NCBI RefSeq assembly: GCF_027920545.1
Contig: NZ_CP115859.1
Coordinates: 992,001 to 1,056,000, forward strand
Direction: 5' to 3'
From: Chryseobacterium camelliae
GTDB lineage: Bacteria; Bacteroidota; Bacteroidia; Flavobacteriales; Weeksellaceae
DNA: 64,000 nt
Below are positions 9,014-16,907 of this stretch, piece after piece (within the stretch, counting starts at the first letter, position 1; every line of letters starts with the position of its first letter). The position numbers and the translations under genes are program-made. The notes below the pieces were generated by a model. It was not told the DNA's origin. It worked only from the letters and a program-made list of their open reading frames with translations, and ran no database searches.

Positions 9014-9179
9014 GGATGATTAAGAATTTTCCTTTAACGGGAGAATCGTGATGTAATACAAACTCTTCTGTTAAGTTGATTTCCAAATCTAATTCATGTT
9101 TGATTTTAGCTTGTAAATATTCATTAATTAAACTAGCAGCATTGTTGTAGTGCTCAAAAGGTTTAATAGGAAGTGGCAT
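8889..9179 (-). CDS. Hypothetical protein in transposon, antisense-overlapping (96 aa)
   Basis: A 96-residue protein starting MPLPIKPFEHYNNAASLINEY with a Leu- and Asn-rich, probably helical C-terminus. It is preceded on its own strand by TATATTTG, a perfect TAnnTTTG -7 element, about 20 bases before the ATG; this supports transcription. It overlaps the 77-residue frame on the plus strand tail to tail by 125 bases. It has no recognised domain. It is divergent from the transposase gene, with 92 bases between the two starts, so it could be a regulator or accessory factor of the element; that is speculation. Confidence 0.5.
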   Translation of the reverse strand: MPLPIKPFEHYNNAASLINEYLQAKIKHELDLEINLTEEFVLHHDSPVKGKFLIIPTYSDQILNNQSLQLLLDNIFLRLNNGELSLEDVQNELSSL

Positions 9180-9271
9180 AATTATAAGTTTTAACCAAAT
9201 ATAGTAAACATTTCGGAAAAACGAGTGTATTTAAATAGTCCGTAAATTAATCTAACTTTAATTAAATCATT

Positions 9272-10195
9272 ATGTTAAGTACAAATATAAAATCAGTATT
9301 TGAATTAACTCAGATTTTTTCTACTGAACAAGATTGTATTGATTATTTGGAAGAAAGAAGATGGGAAGGGATTGTTGAAAGTCCATTTGATTCACTATCA
9401 CAGGTCTATAAATGCAACAAGAACCGTTACAAATGCAAGAATACTGGAAAATATTTCAATGCCAAGACAGGAACAATGTTTGAGAATTCAAAAATCAGTC
9501 TTCGTAAATGGTTTTTAGCCATCTGGCTTGTTACCTCTCATAAGAAAGGTATAAGTTCACTACAACTTGCTCGTGATTTAGGTATAACTCAAAAAACAGC
9601 TTGGTTCATGCTTCAGAGAATCAGAGCCTGTTTCGGTATTGAAAACAGCAATGAGCTTGAAGGTGTTGTTGAATGTGATGAAACTTTTATCGGTGGTAAG
9701 AATAAAAATCGTCATAAAGATAAAAAGGTAGCTAATTCACAAGGACGATCTTTCAAAGATAAAGTTCCTGTTATGGGAATGCTTCAACGTGGAGGAAAGA
9801 TGAATGCATTTGTTGTTGGTGACACAAAGAGAAACAGTATTCAACCTTTGGTTTGTAGATATGTAAATCCTGAGACAACAGTGCTAATTTCAGACGAATG
9901 GCTAGGTTATACAGGATTGAACAAATACTATGATCATAGAATCATAGATCATTCTAAAAAAGAGTATGTAAGTTTACAAGACAATTCTATTCATACAAAT
10001 AACATTGAAGGGAGCTGGAATATTTTAAAGAAAAGTGTTTCAGGAATGTATAATCATGTTTCTAAAAAACATCTTCAAAAATATGTTGACGAGTTTGTAT
10101 ATAGATTTAACTTGAGAAAGGTCACAGACCAAGAAAAATTCAGATATTTGTTATCAAATTCAAATGTCAGAACTAAATACAGAGAGCTATGTTAA
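9272..10195 (+). CDS. IS1595-family DDE transposase
   Basis: A 307-residue transposase. The N-terminal region (about 30-70) has the IS1595 zinc-ribbon layout, but the first CPxC knuckle reads SPFD and the second has only C55 with T58 where a cysteine is usual; I believe this variant occurs in a Bacteroidota clade of the family. A helix-turn-helix follows (LARDLGITQKTAWFMLQRIR, about 99-118). The catalytic triad is D136 in VECDETFIGG, D208 in LISDEW, and E246 in NIEGSWNILKKS. The protein is full length and the ends of the element are intact, so it may be active. The next small gene overlaps its stop. Confidence 0.93.
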   Translation: MLSTNIKSVFELTQIFSTEQDCIDYLEERRWEGIVESPFDSLSQVYKCNKNRYKCKNTGKYFNAKTGTMFENSKISLRKWFLAIWLVTSHKKGISSLQLARDLGITQKTAWFMLQRIRACFGIENSNELEGVVECDETFIGGKNKNRHKDKKVANSQGRSFKDKVPVMGMLQRGGKMNAFVVGDTKRNSIQPLVCRYVNPETTVLISDEWLGYTGLNKYYDHRIIDHSKKEYVSLQDNSIHTNNIEGSWNILKKSVSGMYNHVSKKHLQKYVDEFVYRFNLRKVTDQEKFRYLLSNSNVRTKYRELC

Positions 10196-10410
10196 CAACA
10201 AGACTAAAAAGAAGAGGTGTGAAAAATGTTATAGTAGATGACATAGAGTATTTTGATGTTCAGGATATCAAAGACAATCATCCTGAACTCAAAGTAGATG
10301 TGAAGAAAATAGTATATGTTAATGAAGTGGCTTTAATTAAAGCTGAGGATGTTCATATTACTACAGACTTTGATAAAATAATAAAACAGGTTTTCCCTAA
10401 GAATAAATAA
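10189..10410 (+). CDS. Small protein translationally coupled to the transposase (73 aa)
   Basis: The ATG at 10189 overlaps the last codons of the transposase in the sequence ATGTTAA, so translation is probably coupled. The 73-residue product has a basic start (LTTRLKRRG) and alternates short strands with acidic residues. Its compact size suggests a small alpha/beta protein, perhaps binding DNA or the transposase. I recognise no family. Position and overlap argue that it is a functional part of the mobile element rather than chance. Confidence 0.62.
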   Translation: MLTTRLKRRGVKNVIVDDIEYFDVQDIKDNHPELKVDVKKIVYVNEVALIKAEDVHITTDFDKIIKQVFPKNK

Positions 10411-10412
10411 AA

Positions 10413-10438
10413 GAGAGTAGAAAGGCTGTTCTACTCTC
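10413..10438 (+). terminator. Hairpin after the transposase operon
   Basis: A perfect 10-bp stem, GAGAGTAGAA at 10413-10422 and TTCTACTCTC at 10429-10438, lies directly after the stop of the coupled small gene. No strong T-tract follows, so it is a weak intrinsic terminator or a processing or protection hairpin. Confidence 0.5.
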
Positions 10439-10526
10439 ACACTGAGATATTACAATATCCATTAAATTAAAGTAGATTAAACTATTGAGGATTAACCCTC
10501 GAACATAGTAATAATCTCAATGATTG

Positions 10527-10590
10527 TTTTAAGTAGCTTTAAGGTGTAATTAGATAGCCTAATCCAATTACACTACTGCTTAAAATTTCT
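10527..10590. other. Structured non-coding segment in the right arm of the transposon
   Basis: An inner stem pairs GTGTAATT at 10544-10551 with AATTACAC at 10566-10573. It is flanked by a partial outer stem made of TTTTAAGTA and TGCTTAAAA-type sequence. No coding frame is credible between 10411 and 10694. It could be a transposase-binding or RNA structure. Confidence 0.45.
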
Positions 10591-10718
10591 CATTCTCTTG
10601 ATATTTGAAATTAATACTCAGTGAACAAGGAAAGAAATCTTATCAAATGTATAAAAATAAAACAGATTTATTCTAAGAAGGGGGTAATCTGTTTGGTGTA
10701 AAGATGTATGTAATTACC

Positions 10719-10726
10719 ATTTTTAT
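10719..10726. repeat. Right copy of the 8-bp target-site duplication
   Basis: ATTTTTAT directly outside the right end of the transposon. It contains the TAA stop codon (10723-10725, minus strand) of the neighbouring lipoprotein gene. Confidence 0.92.
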
Positions 10727-11361
10727 ATTGTCCATTGGTCATTTACTATCCCAACCAGATAATATTTCCCCTGAAGTTTTTCAAAAACCAGACGAAGACA
10801 TTTCCAGTCCATCTCCGCATTGGCTTCCGATCCTTTGATGTAATTTTCCGTAAAATCCGCGTTTGGATAAATTTCCTTTAAATTATTCAGTGAATTACCC
10901 TTACCTAAAAATTCATTAACAGCAACCTGCCCTGTCTCAAAATCTTTTGAATATACCCATTTCGTCAGATAATTATCAATAGTCGCTTTATACACATCTC
11001 CCGAACCATCCATTGTTCCCCATGTGAAAATGGTTTTAGTCGGTTCATATTGCATGAAATCAGATTTTGAAAAGCTTTTGTCTTCTTTGGGATTTACAAA
11101 AGCATACATTGAAAAGCGCAGTCCTTTCTCGGGATGAATAAATTCGGCAATTTTGTTATAATTTTTATCCTTTAAAGTCTGAACGATTTCTTCGTTAAGC
11201 TGTTGCAAAGCTTTATCTTTACTTACTTCAACTGTATTAATATTTACACTGTCAGTTTTTACCTGGCTCGTAGAATCTGTTTTATCATTGATAAGTTTTT
11301 CAGGATTTTTCTTGCAGGCAATCACACTGAGAATGAGTAATGAAACAAATAGTTTTTTCAT
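10723..11361 (-). CDS. Hypothetical lipoprotein
   Basis: A 212-residue lipoprotein with signal peptide and lipobox VIAC at about residues 13-16, then a Lys/Asp/Ser/Thr-rich tether. The globular part starts near residue 52 and carries an LRF-type helix-strand pattern and the ending KYYLVGIVNDQWTI. I recognise no named family. Its stop codon lies inside the 8-bp duplication created by the adjacent transposon, so the protein end appears unchanged by the insertion. Before insertion it would have been convergent with the glycosyltransferase gene. Confidence 0.78.
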   Translation of the reverse strand: MKKLFVSLLILSVIACKKNPEKLINDKTDSTSQVKTDSVNINTVEVSKDKALQQLNEEIVQTLKDKNYNKIAEFIHPEKGLRFSMYAFVNPKEDKSFSKSDFMQYEPTKTIFTWGTMDGSGDVYKATIDNYLTKWVYSKDFETGQVAVNEFLGKGNSLNNLKEIYPNADFTENYIKGSEANAEMDWKCLRLVFEKLQGKYYLVGIVNDQWTI

Positions 11362-11527
11362 ATTTTTTAATGTTTGATATAAAAATTCACCAAAAGCAAT
11401 GCCACAATTTGAATTAAAAAAGCTAAAAAATTTTCTGTATCTGAGCTTTTAAGAAATATGAATAGAAATCGATTATAGTTTTTATCCTTTTTACTTTTCA
11501 CTAAAATACTTTTCGCCCTGCTTTTTG

Positions 11528-11535
11528 TATTTTTG
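11528..11535 (+). promoter_or_regulatory. -7 element for ypdA (possible leaderless mRNA)
   Basis: TATTTTTG ends only 4 bases before the ATG at 11540. An upstream in-frame TTG at 11525 lies before or within the promoter and is not a credible start. The transcript would begin at or very near the start codon. Confidence 0.55.
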
Positions 11536-11539
11536 TTAT

Positions 11540-12502
11540 ATGGAAGTTTTGGATATTCTTATTATCGGAGGTGGACCAATCGGATTGAATTGTGCATTAG
11601 AAGCCAAAAAAAATAATCTTACCTATTTAATTATTGAAAAAGGAACTATTGTCAATTCTTTATACAATTATCCTTTATACATGCGTTTTTTCTCAACCGC
11701 TGAAAAACTGGAAATTGATACTATTCCTTTTATTTCAACGGCTCCGAAACCCGGAAGACAAGAAGCTTTAGAATATTACCAAGGAATTGCGAGACAGCGA
11801 AATCTGAACATCAATTTATACGAAAAGGTTGAAAAAGTTTCCAAAGAAAATGAAATCTTTACGATTACCACTTCAAAAGGAGAATATCATGCTAAACATG
11901 TGGTCATCTCAACCGGATTTTATGACATTCCAAATCTAATGAATATTCCCGGAGAAGACTTACCAAAAGTAAAACATTATTATACGGAACCTTATCCTTA
12001 CGCAAAACAGAAAATTGTTGTGGTCGGCTCCAGTAATTCTGCTGTAGATGCGGCATTAGAAACCTTTAGAAAAGGAGCGGAAGTTACCATGATTGTCCGT
12101 CATTCCGAAATTTCTAAAAGCGTGAAGTATTGGGTAAAACCGGATATTGAAAACAGGATTGCAGAAGGAAACATTAAAGCCTTCTTTAATTCCGAAATGA
12201 TGGAAATTAAGGAAAAGTCTGTACTTTTTAAAGATGAGAAAGGTATAATCCGTGAGATTGAAAATGATTTTGTTCTGGCGATGACCGGCTACCTTCCTGA
12301 TTTTGATTTCCTGAAAAACTCAGGAATAGAATTGCAGGGCGATTGTCTGAAACCTCTTTACAATACGGAAACTATGGAAACCAATGTTCCTAATTTATAT
12401 CTTGCCGGTGTTGTCTGCGGAGGGAAAGACACTCATCTTTGGTTTATTGAAAATTCAAGAATTCATGCAGAAATGATTGTGAAAAACATTCTTTCAAAGT
12501 AG
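11540..12502 (+). CDS. ypdA: YpdA-family FAD/NAD(P) reductase (bacillithiol disulfide reductase type)
   Basis: A 320-residue pyridine-nucleotide-disulfide oxidoreductase fold. The FAD-binding ILIIGGGPIGLN lies at residues 6-17 and a second dinucleotide motif VVVGSSNSAVDAA at about 163-175. No CxxC redox pair is visible, which separates it from thioredoxin reductase. The MRFFSTAEKLEID and GGKDTHLWFIENSR segments are characteristic of YpdA, which reduces bacillithiol disulfide with NADPH in the cytoplasm. The ATG start is chosen because the upstream TTG overlaps the promoter. A DinB-family protein of the type that can use bacillithiol is encoded at 1079-1552. Confidence 0.87.
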   Translation: MEVLDILIIGGGPIGLNCALEAKKNNLTYLIIEKGTIVNSLYNYPLYMRFFSTAEKLEIDTIPFISTAPKPGRQEALEYYQGIARQRNLNINLYEKVEKVSKENEIFTITTSKGEYHAKHVVISTGFYDIPNLMNIPGEDLPKVKHYYTEPYPYAKQKIVVVGSSNSAVDAALETFRKGAEVTMIVRHSEISKSVKYWVKPDIENRIAEGNIKAFFNSEMMEIKEKSVLFKDEKGIIREIENDFVLAMTGYLPDFDFLKNSGIELQGDCLKPLYNTETMETNVPNLYLAGVVCGGKDTHLWFIENSRIHAEMIVKNILSK

Positions 12503-12510
12503 AAGAAATA

Positions 12511-12548
12511 AAACAGGAAGCTAAAAAATATAGCTTCCTGTTTTTTAT
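12511..12548. terminator. Bidirectional terminator between ypdA and the MFS gene
   Basis: A perfect 13-bp stem, AAACAGGAAGCTA at 12511-12523 and TAGCTTCCTGTTT at 12531-12543, with A-rich and T-rich flanks. It serves two convergent genes. Confidence 0.85.
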
Positions 12549-13784
12549 TTATTCTCTAATTTCTAAATCCTTTTTATCTTTAATCAGCCAGGGAACTATA
12601 AAATAAAAGGCAATGGCAATAAAAGTCGCCAAAATCCCTGTTCCGATCCACAATGCAGTAAATCCGAATTTCTCAGCAATTAAAGTTCCTAGATAGGGAG
12701 TAATGATAAAGGCAATGGAAAAAGAAATTCCATTCAGTCCCATATAAGCTCCTTTATTATTTTCTCCGGATCTCAATGCTGTAATGGTTGACATAAAAGG
12801 TAAGGTCCAGATTTCACCGATACAAAGAAGCGTCATGGAAATCACTAATGTAATCATGCTGTAATCGAACGCCAGCATCGCATAAGAAAACCCGCAGATA
12901 AAAGTTCCTAACAGCATGGTAATCGCCAAATTAAAATACTTTTCTGCAATTTGTACGAATCCCATTTCAAGCAAAACGATTAAAAAACCGCTATACCCTA
13001 AAATATATCCGATATTCTGCTGACTTAATTTTGCGGTATCTTTATAAAAGATCGTTAACGTGCTGAATAACTGAAAGAAACAAATAGAGAACAGCATACA
13101 AAAGAAACAGTAAATCAGAAACTTACCATCGCGGTACGGTGAATTCTCTTTTTTAATTTCAATCGCTTCTTTTACCTTTTTCGCTTTCAGTTTGGCTAGT
13201 TTATTACGTTTTCTGAAAAATATAATATATAAAATTCCCGCTGACAAAGCTGCCAAAGCATTCGTAAAAAATAAAAATTCGTACGAAATAGCAGATAAAA
13301 TACCCCCCAAAGCAGGACCTATGGAAAATCCTAAATTAACCGCCATCCGGTTTAATGAAAAGGCTCTTGTAATATTTTCGGGTTTCGCATATTTTGTAAT
13401 CGCTACAGAGTTTGCAGGACGAAACGCATCACTCACGATACTCTGCAGTAAGATAATGGTCGCTACTCCGATTTCTGTTTTGAAAACAGGAATTAAGCAA
13501 AATAAAGGAACGCTCAATAGCAGACTTATGTACTGAACCTTATATTCTCCAATTTTATCTGTAATATAACCTCCCAGCCACGATCCTATTACCGATCCTA
13601 TTCCAAAAAAGCTGAGAACGATCCCTGTATTTTCTATACTGAATTTCAGATGATCGGTCATATAAACTCCCAAAAAAGGAAGTACCATTGAACCTGCACG
13701 GTTGATGAGCATTACCAATGCAAGCATCCAGCTTTCATTTGAAAGCCCTTTGAATGAGTTCGTATATAAATGTATAATTTTCAC
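12549..13784 (-). CDS. Major facilitator superfamily transporter
   Basis: A 411-residue protein with about twelve hydrophobic segments split by a basic loop near residues 192-212 (RKRNKLAKLKAKKVKEAIEIKK), the usual 6+6 MFS layout. The segment GSWLGGYITDKIGEYK at about 67-82 is the loop 2-3 signature (GxxxDxxGxxx). Closest in style are MdtH/YceL-like drug efflux or sugar-efflux proteins, but no substrate can be assigned. It is transcribed in the same direction as glnS, which lies about 100 bases upstream behind a terminator, so it is probably its own unit. Confidence 0.87.
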   Translation of the reverse strand: MKIIHLYTNSFKGLSNESWMLALVMLINRAGSMVLPFLGVYMTDHLKFSIENTGIVLSFFGIGSVIGSWLGGYITDKIGEYKVQYISLLLSVPLFCLIPVFKTEIGVATIILLQSIVSDAFRPANSVAITKYAKPENITRAFSLNRMAVNLGFSIGPALGGILSAISYEFLFFTNALAALSAGILYIIFFRKRNKLAKLKAKKVKEAIEIKKENSPYRDGKFLIYCFFCMLFSICFFQLFSTLTIFYKDTAKLSQQNIGYILGYSGFLIVLLEMGFVQIAEKYFNLAITMLLGTFICGFSYAMLAFDYSMITLVISMTLLCIGEIWTLPFMSTITALRSGENNKGAYMGLNGISFSIAFIITPYLGTLIAEKFGFTALWIGTGILATFIAIAFYFIVPWLIKDKKDLEIRE

Positions 13785-13821
13785 AAGTTCTAATATTTTT
13801 TTTATGATTTGATGCTGTTTT

Positions 13822-13856
13822 AAACAAAAAACAGGACTTAAAAAATTAAGCCCTGT
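13822..13856 (-). terminator. Terminator downstream of glnS
   Basis: A stem of ACAGG/CCTGT and CTTAA/TTAAG, with one mismatch between them, at 13831-13856. On the minus strand it is followed by a T-rich run (13822-13830). Confidence 0.7.
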
Positions 13857-13882
13857 CTCATTTATATTGTATAAATAAATTT

Positions 13883-15556
13883 TTACTCCGGCTTATAAGA
13901 GTCTTTTAACGTCACGGTTCTATTGAACACAAAATTTGTATCCGTAGAATCCTGATCCTTCGTGAAATAGCCAATTCTCTGGAATTGAAGAGGTTCTCCA
14001 ACTGCCACATCTTTTAAGCTAGGTTCAGCAAATCCTTGAATTGTTGTTACAGATTCCGGATTGATGAAGTTTAAGAAGTCCACATCCTTCTCAGCATCAG
14101 GCTGTTCTACAGTGAATAGCTTATCATAATTTCTTACCTCCACAGGAATCGCATGTTTTGCAGAAACCCAGTGAATCGTACCTTTTACTTTTCTCAGACT
14201 TTCCTCAGTTCCGCTTCCGGACTTAGATTTCTCGTCATAAGTCGTATAAATTGTCATGATATTTCCGTTTTCGTCCTTTTCTACTCTTTCACCTTTGATG
14301 ATATAAGCTGATTTCAAACGAACCTCTCCTCCTAATTTCAGTCTAAAGAACTTATTATTAGCTTCTTCCTTAAAGTCCTCACGCTCAATATATAATTCTC
14401 TTGAGAATGGAATTTCTCTGGTTCCTGCATTTTCCTGTTCAGGGTTATTTTCAGTTTCCAACCATTCTTCCTGTCCCTCAGGATAGTTTTCAATAACTAA
14501 TTTAATAGGATCAACTACAGTCATCACACGTTTTGCCACTTTATTCAAGTCTTCACGAACGCAGAATTCCAATAACTGAAGTTCAATTAAGTTTTCTCTT
14601 TTGGCAACCCCTACTTTTTCAATAAAATTCCTGATCGAAGTCGGTGTGAAACCTTTCCTTCTCATTCCGGAAATCGTAGGCATCCTTGGATCATCCCAAC
14701 CATTCACTACATTTTCAGCAATCAGTCTTTGTAATTTTCTTTTGGAAGTAATCATGTAAGAAACATTCATCCTTGCAAATTCCCTTTGCTTGTTTTTAAC
14801 CTTACCTTCTTCATATACTTGGTCTAAATACCAGTTATACAGCGGTCTGTGATTTTCAAACTCCAAAGAACATAGTGAGTGAGAGATTTGTTCGATATAA
14901 TCGGATTCACCATGAGCCCAGTCGTACATTGGATAAATTTTCCAAGCTGTACCTGTTCTGTGGTGAGGTTTATTTAAAATTCTGTACATCACAGGATCAC
15001 GCATGTTCATATTAGGCGAGACCATGTCAATTTTTGCACGGAGAGACATCGAACCGCTTTCGAATTCCCCGTTTTTCATCCTTTCAAATAAATCTAAAGA
15101 TTCTTCAACAGGACGATTTCTGTATGGAGACTCAATTCCCGGTTCTGCAGGGTTTTTTCTTTGCTCAGTAATGACTTCTGATGGTTGCTCATCAACATAA
15201 GCTTTTCCTTCTTTAATTAACTGAACTGCCCAATCGTAAAGCTGCTGGAAGTAATCGGATGCGTACAAAACTTTATCCCACTTGAAACCTAGCCATTCAA
15301 CGTCTTTCATAATAGAATCTACGAACTCCTGCTCCTCTTTTTCAGGGTTCGTATCGTCGAAACGAAGGTTTACGGGAGCATTGTATTTTTCACCCAAACC
15401 GAAGTTAATGCAGATCGCTTTTGTATGACCTACATGCAGGTAACCGTTTGGTTCAGGCGGAAAACGGAAACGGATCTGATTTTTTTTCAGACCGTTTGCC
15501 AAATCATCTTCGATAATTTGCTCAATAAAATTGAGTGATTTTTTTTCTTCTTCCAT
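13883..15556 (-). CDS. glnS: Glutamine-tRNA ligase
   Basis: A 557-residue class I aminoacyl-tRNA synthetase. The HIGH motif appears as HVGHTKA at residues 41-47, after the PPEPNGYL lead typical of GlnRS. The KMSKS equivalent appears as MITSKRKL near residue 270. The C-terminal half forms the two beta-barrel anticodon-binding domains, ending with the FNRTVTLKDSY signature. Length and motif spacing match bacterial GlnS. It charges tRNA-Gln directly, so this organism does not rely only on the GatCAB route. A -7 promoter element lies about 41 bases upstream. Confidence 0.96.
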   Translation of the reverse strand: MEEEKKSLNFIEQIIEDDLANGLKKNQIRFRFPPEPNGYLHVGHTKAICINFGLGEKYNAPVNLRFDDTNPEKEEQEFVDSIMKDVEWLGFKWDKVLYASDYFQQLYDWAVQLIKEGKAYVDEQPSEVITEQRKNPAEPGIESPYRNRPVEESLDLFERMKNGEFESGSMSLRAKIDMVSPNMNMRDPVMYRILNKPHHRTGTAWKIYPMYDWAHGESDYIEQISHSLCSLEFENHRPLYNWYLDQVYEEGKVKNKQREFARMNVSYMITSKRKLQRLIAENVVNGWDDPRMPTISGMRRKGFTPTSIRNFIEKVGVAKRENLIELQLLEFCVREDLNKVAKRVMTVVDPIKLVIENYPEGQEEWLETENNPEQENAGTREIPFSRELYIEREDFKEEANNKFFRLKLGGEVRLKSAYIIKGERVEKDENGNIMTIYTTYDEKSKSGSGTEESLRKVKGTIHWVSAKHAIPVEVRNYDKLFTVEQPDAEKDVDFLNFINPESVTTIQGFAEPSLKDVAVGEPLQFQRIGYFTKDQDSTDTNFVFNRTVTLKDSYKPE

Positions 15557-15596
15557 TAAATTCGCTTTATAATGTCGAATATACTACGACAATTTG

Positions 15597-15604
15597 CAAA
15601 TTTA
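15597..15604 (-). promoter_or_regulatory. -7 promoter element for glnS
   Basis: TAAATTTG on the minus strand, a perfect TAnnTTTG, about 41 bases upstream of the glnS ATG. No good TTG partner is seen 19-20 bases further up. Confidence 0.5.
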
Positions 15605-15731
15605 AGAAAATTTAAGGGGTAAAAAAATAGTTTGTCTTAACATGAAACTTAAAAATTCACCTATTTATTATTTTTTTTCATACTATAGAGAAAAAACATC
15701 AAATAATTGCTAAAGTATAGTTTTTTAATGT

Positions 15732-15739
15732 TATTTTTG
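15732..15739 (+). promoter_or_regulatory. -7 element before the 25-codon ORF
   Basis: TATTTTTG with a TTG 22 bases upstream, slightly longer than the usual spacing. It points toward the short frame at 15798. Confidence 0.45.
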
Positions 15740-15797
15740 TAGTATACTAATAACACTAACAAGGTAGTATAATTTTTAAAAAAAATATCACTATACC

Positions 15798-15875
15798 ATG
15801 AAAAAAATAAAATCCATATTCTCCGACTTCATTAATTATATCAAAAAAGTCATTTTTGTAGAAAATGTAGTTTGA
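15798..15875 (+). CDS. Possible small basic/hydrophobic peptide (25 aa)
   Basis: ATG at 15798 to TGA at 15873-15875 encodes a 25-residue peptide starting MKKIKSIFSDFINYIKK and ending in a Val-rich segment. Hydrophobic residues (I, F, V) alternate with Lys in a pattern that would make an amphipathic helix. A TAnnTTTG promoter element lies 59 bases upstream in an otherwise non-coding 334-base gap between glnS and menC. The peptide could be membrane active, or the whole transcript could act as RNA. No family is recognised; existence as a gene is uncertain. Confidence 0.35.
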   Translation: MKKIKSIFSDFINYIKKVIFVENVV

Positions 15876-15890
15876 TTTTTTGTGAACTTT

Positions 15891-16907
15891 TTAGTGCTTA
15901 CATTTTAAGATAAAGCTCAGCTCTTCCCCTTTAAGTTCTAACTGAGTAGCAAAGTTATTGGTAAACAACCCACCGGTTCCTAATCCTTGTGGTATTTTAT
16001 TATTTTTGATGAAAGTATACTGGGCAATGGCATTCAGGCCAATGTTACTTTCTAATGCAGAAGTAATCCACCAGCCGATATTTCGTTGTTCAGCAAGGGA
16101 AATCCATTCATCACAACCTTCAAAACCGCCGACTAAGGCAGGTTTCAAGATAATATATTGTGGTCGTATGGTTTCCAGTAATTTTTTCTTTTCGCTGAAA
16201 TCGATAACCCCTATTAATTCTTCATCCAAAGCAATCGGAGTCTGAGTTTCAGCACATAATTCTGTCATTTCGCTCCAGTTTCCAGCTTTAATAGGCTGTT
16301 CGATAGAATGAATATTCAAATCTGCCAGTTGCTTCAAAACAATTTTCGCCTCTTCTTTGGTAAATCCACCATTGGCATCAACGCGAAGTTCCAACATTTC
16401 TTTTGAAAATTTTTGTCTTAATTTTTGAAGAACTTTATGTTCCGATTCCCAGTCGACTCCTATTTTTAATTTAATACAATGGAAACCTTTTTCCAGTTTA
16501 TCCTGAATTTGCTCTTCCATATAATGAAGGTCTCCCATCCAGATCAAACCGTTGATGATAATAGAAGCTTTCCCATTCGTAAACTCACTTGGAAAATAAA
16601 GATTCTCTCCATGTTTTAGATTGGAAACAGCCTGTTCATATCCGAACCAAATGGAAGGAAATGCTTTTAATTCCTCTTTTAAAAATTCAGAATCTTTATC
16701 GATATTTTCACAAAGCCACTGCAGCTTTTCTTCATACCCGGGTCTATCATCGAAACTCAGTCCTCTGAAAATCGCACATTCACCTACTCCTTTTTTTTCG
16801 TTTTCCGAGATTTCCAGGATAAAGGTTTCCTTTTCATGCAAAACGCCGCGAGATGTTCCACTCGGGCGTTTGAATTCTAATAAATATCTTGAATATTTTG
16901 CTGTCAT
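15891..16907 (-). CDS. menC: o-Succinylbenzoate synthase-type enolase-superfamily enzyme
   Basis: A 338-residue enolase-superfamily protein with an N-terminal capping domain (VGECAIFRGLSFDDRPGYE) and a barrel bearing the expected catalytic set. This comprises the KLKIG lysine pair near residue 147, metal ligands in LRVDANGG, SIEQP and ALDEE, and a C-terminal KPALVGG lysine. This pattern fits o-succinylbenzoate synthase in menaquinone biosynthesis; a dipeptide epimerase is the main alternative. Its ATG overlaps the stop of fbp by one base (TAATG), so the two genes are translationally coupled although their pathways differ. Confidence 0.87.
   Translation of the reverse strand: MTAKYSRYLLEFKRPSGTSRGVLHEKETFILEISENEKKGVGECAIFRGLSFDDRPGYEEKLQWLCENIDKDSEFLKEELKAFPSIWFGYEQAVSNLKHGENLYFPSEFTNGKASIIINGLIWMGDLHYMEEQIQDKLEKGFHCIKLKIGVDWESEHKVLQKLRQKFSKEMLELRVDANGGFTKEEAKIVLKQLADLNIHSIEQPIKAGNWSEMTELCAETQTPIALDEELIGVIDFSEKKKLLETIRPQYIILKPALVGGFEGCDEWISLAEQRNIGWWITSALESNIGLNAIAQYTFIKNNKIPQGLGTGGLFTNNFATQLELKGEELSFILKCKH

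Larger units (their letters stand above)
7774..10718. mobile_element. IS1595-type transposon with passenger genes (2945 bp)
   Basis: The ends are inverted repeats: 7774-7798 and the reverse complement of 10694-10718 agree at 22 of 25 positions, both starting GGTAA and sharing ACATCTTTACAC. The element is flanked by a perfect 8-bp duplication, ATTTTTAT, at 7766-7773 and 10719-10726; 8 bp is the usual target duplication of the IS1595 family. Inside are a DDE transposase of that family, a secreted adhesin-E-like protein, three small unknown genes and about 800 bases of hairpin-rich non-coding DNA. It looks intact: transposase, both ends and target duplication are undamaged, suggesting fairly recent insertion. 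Confidence 0.92.
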
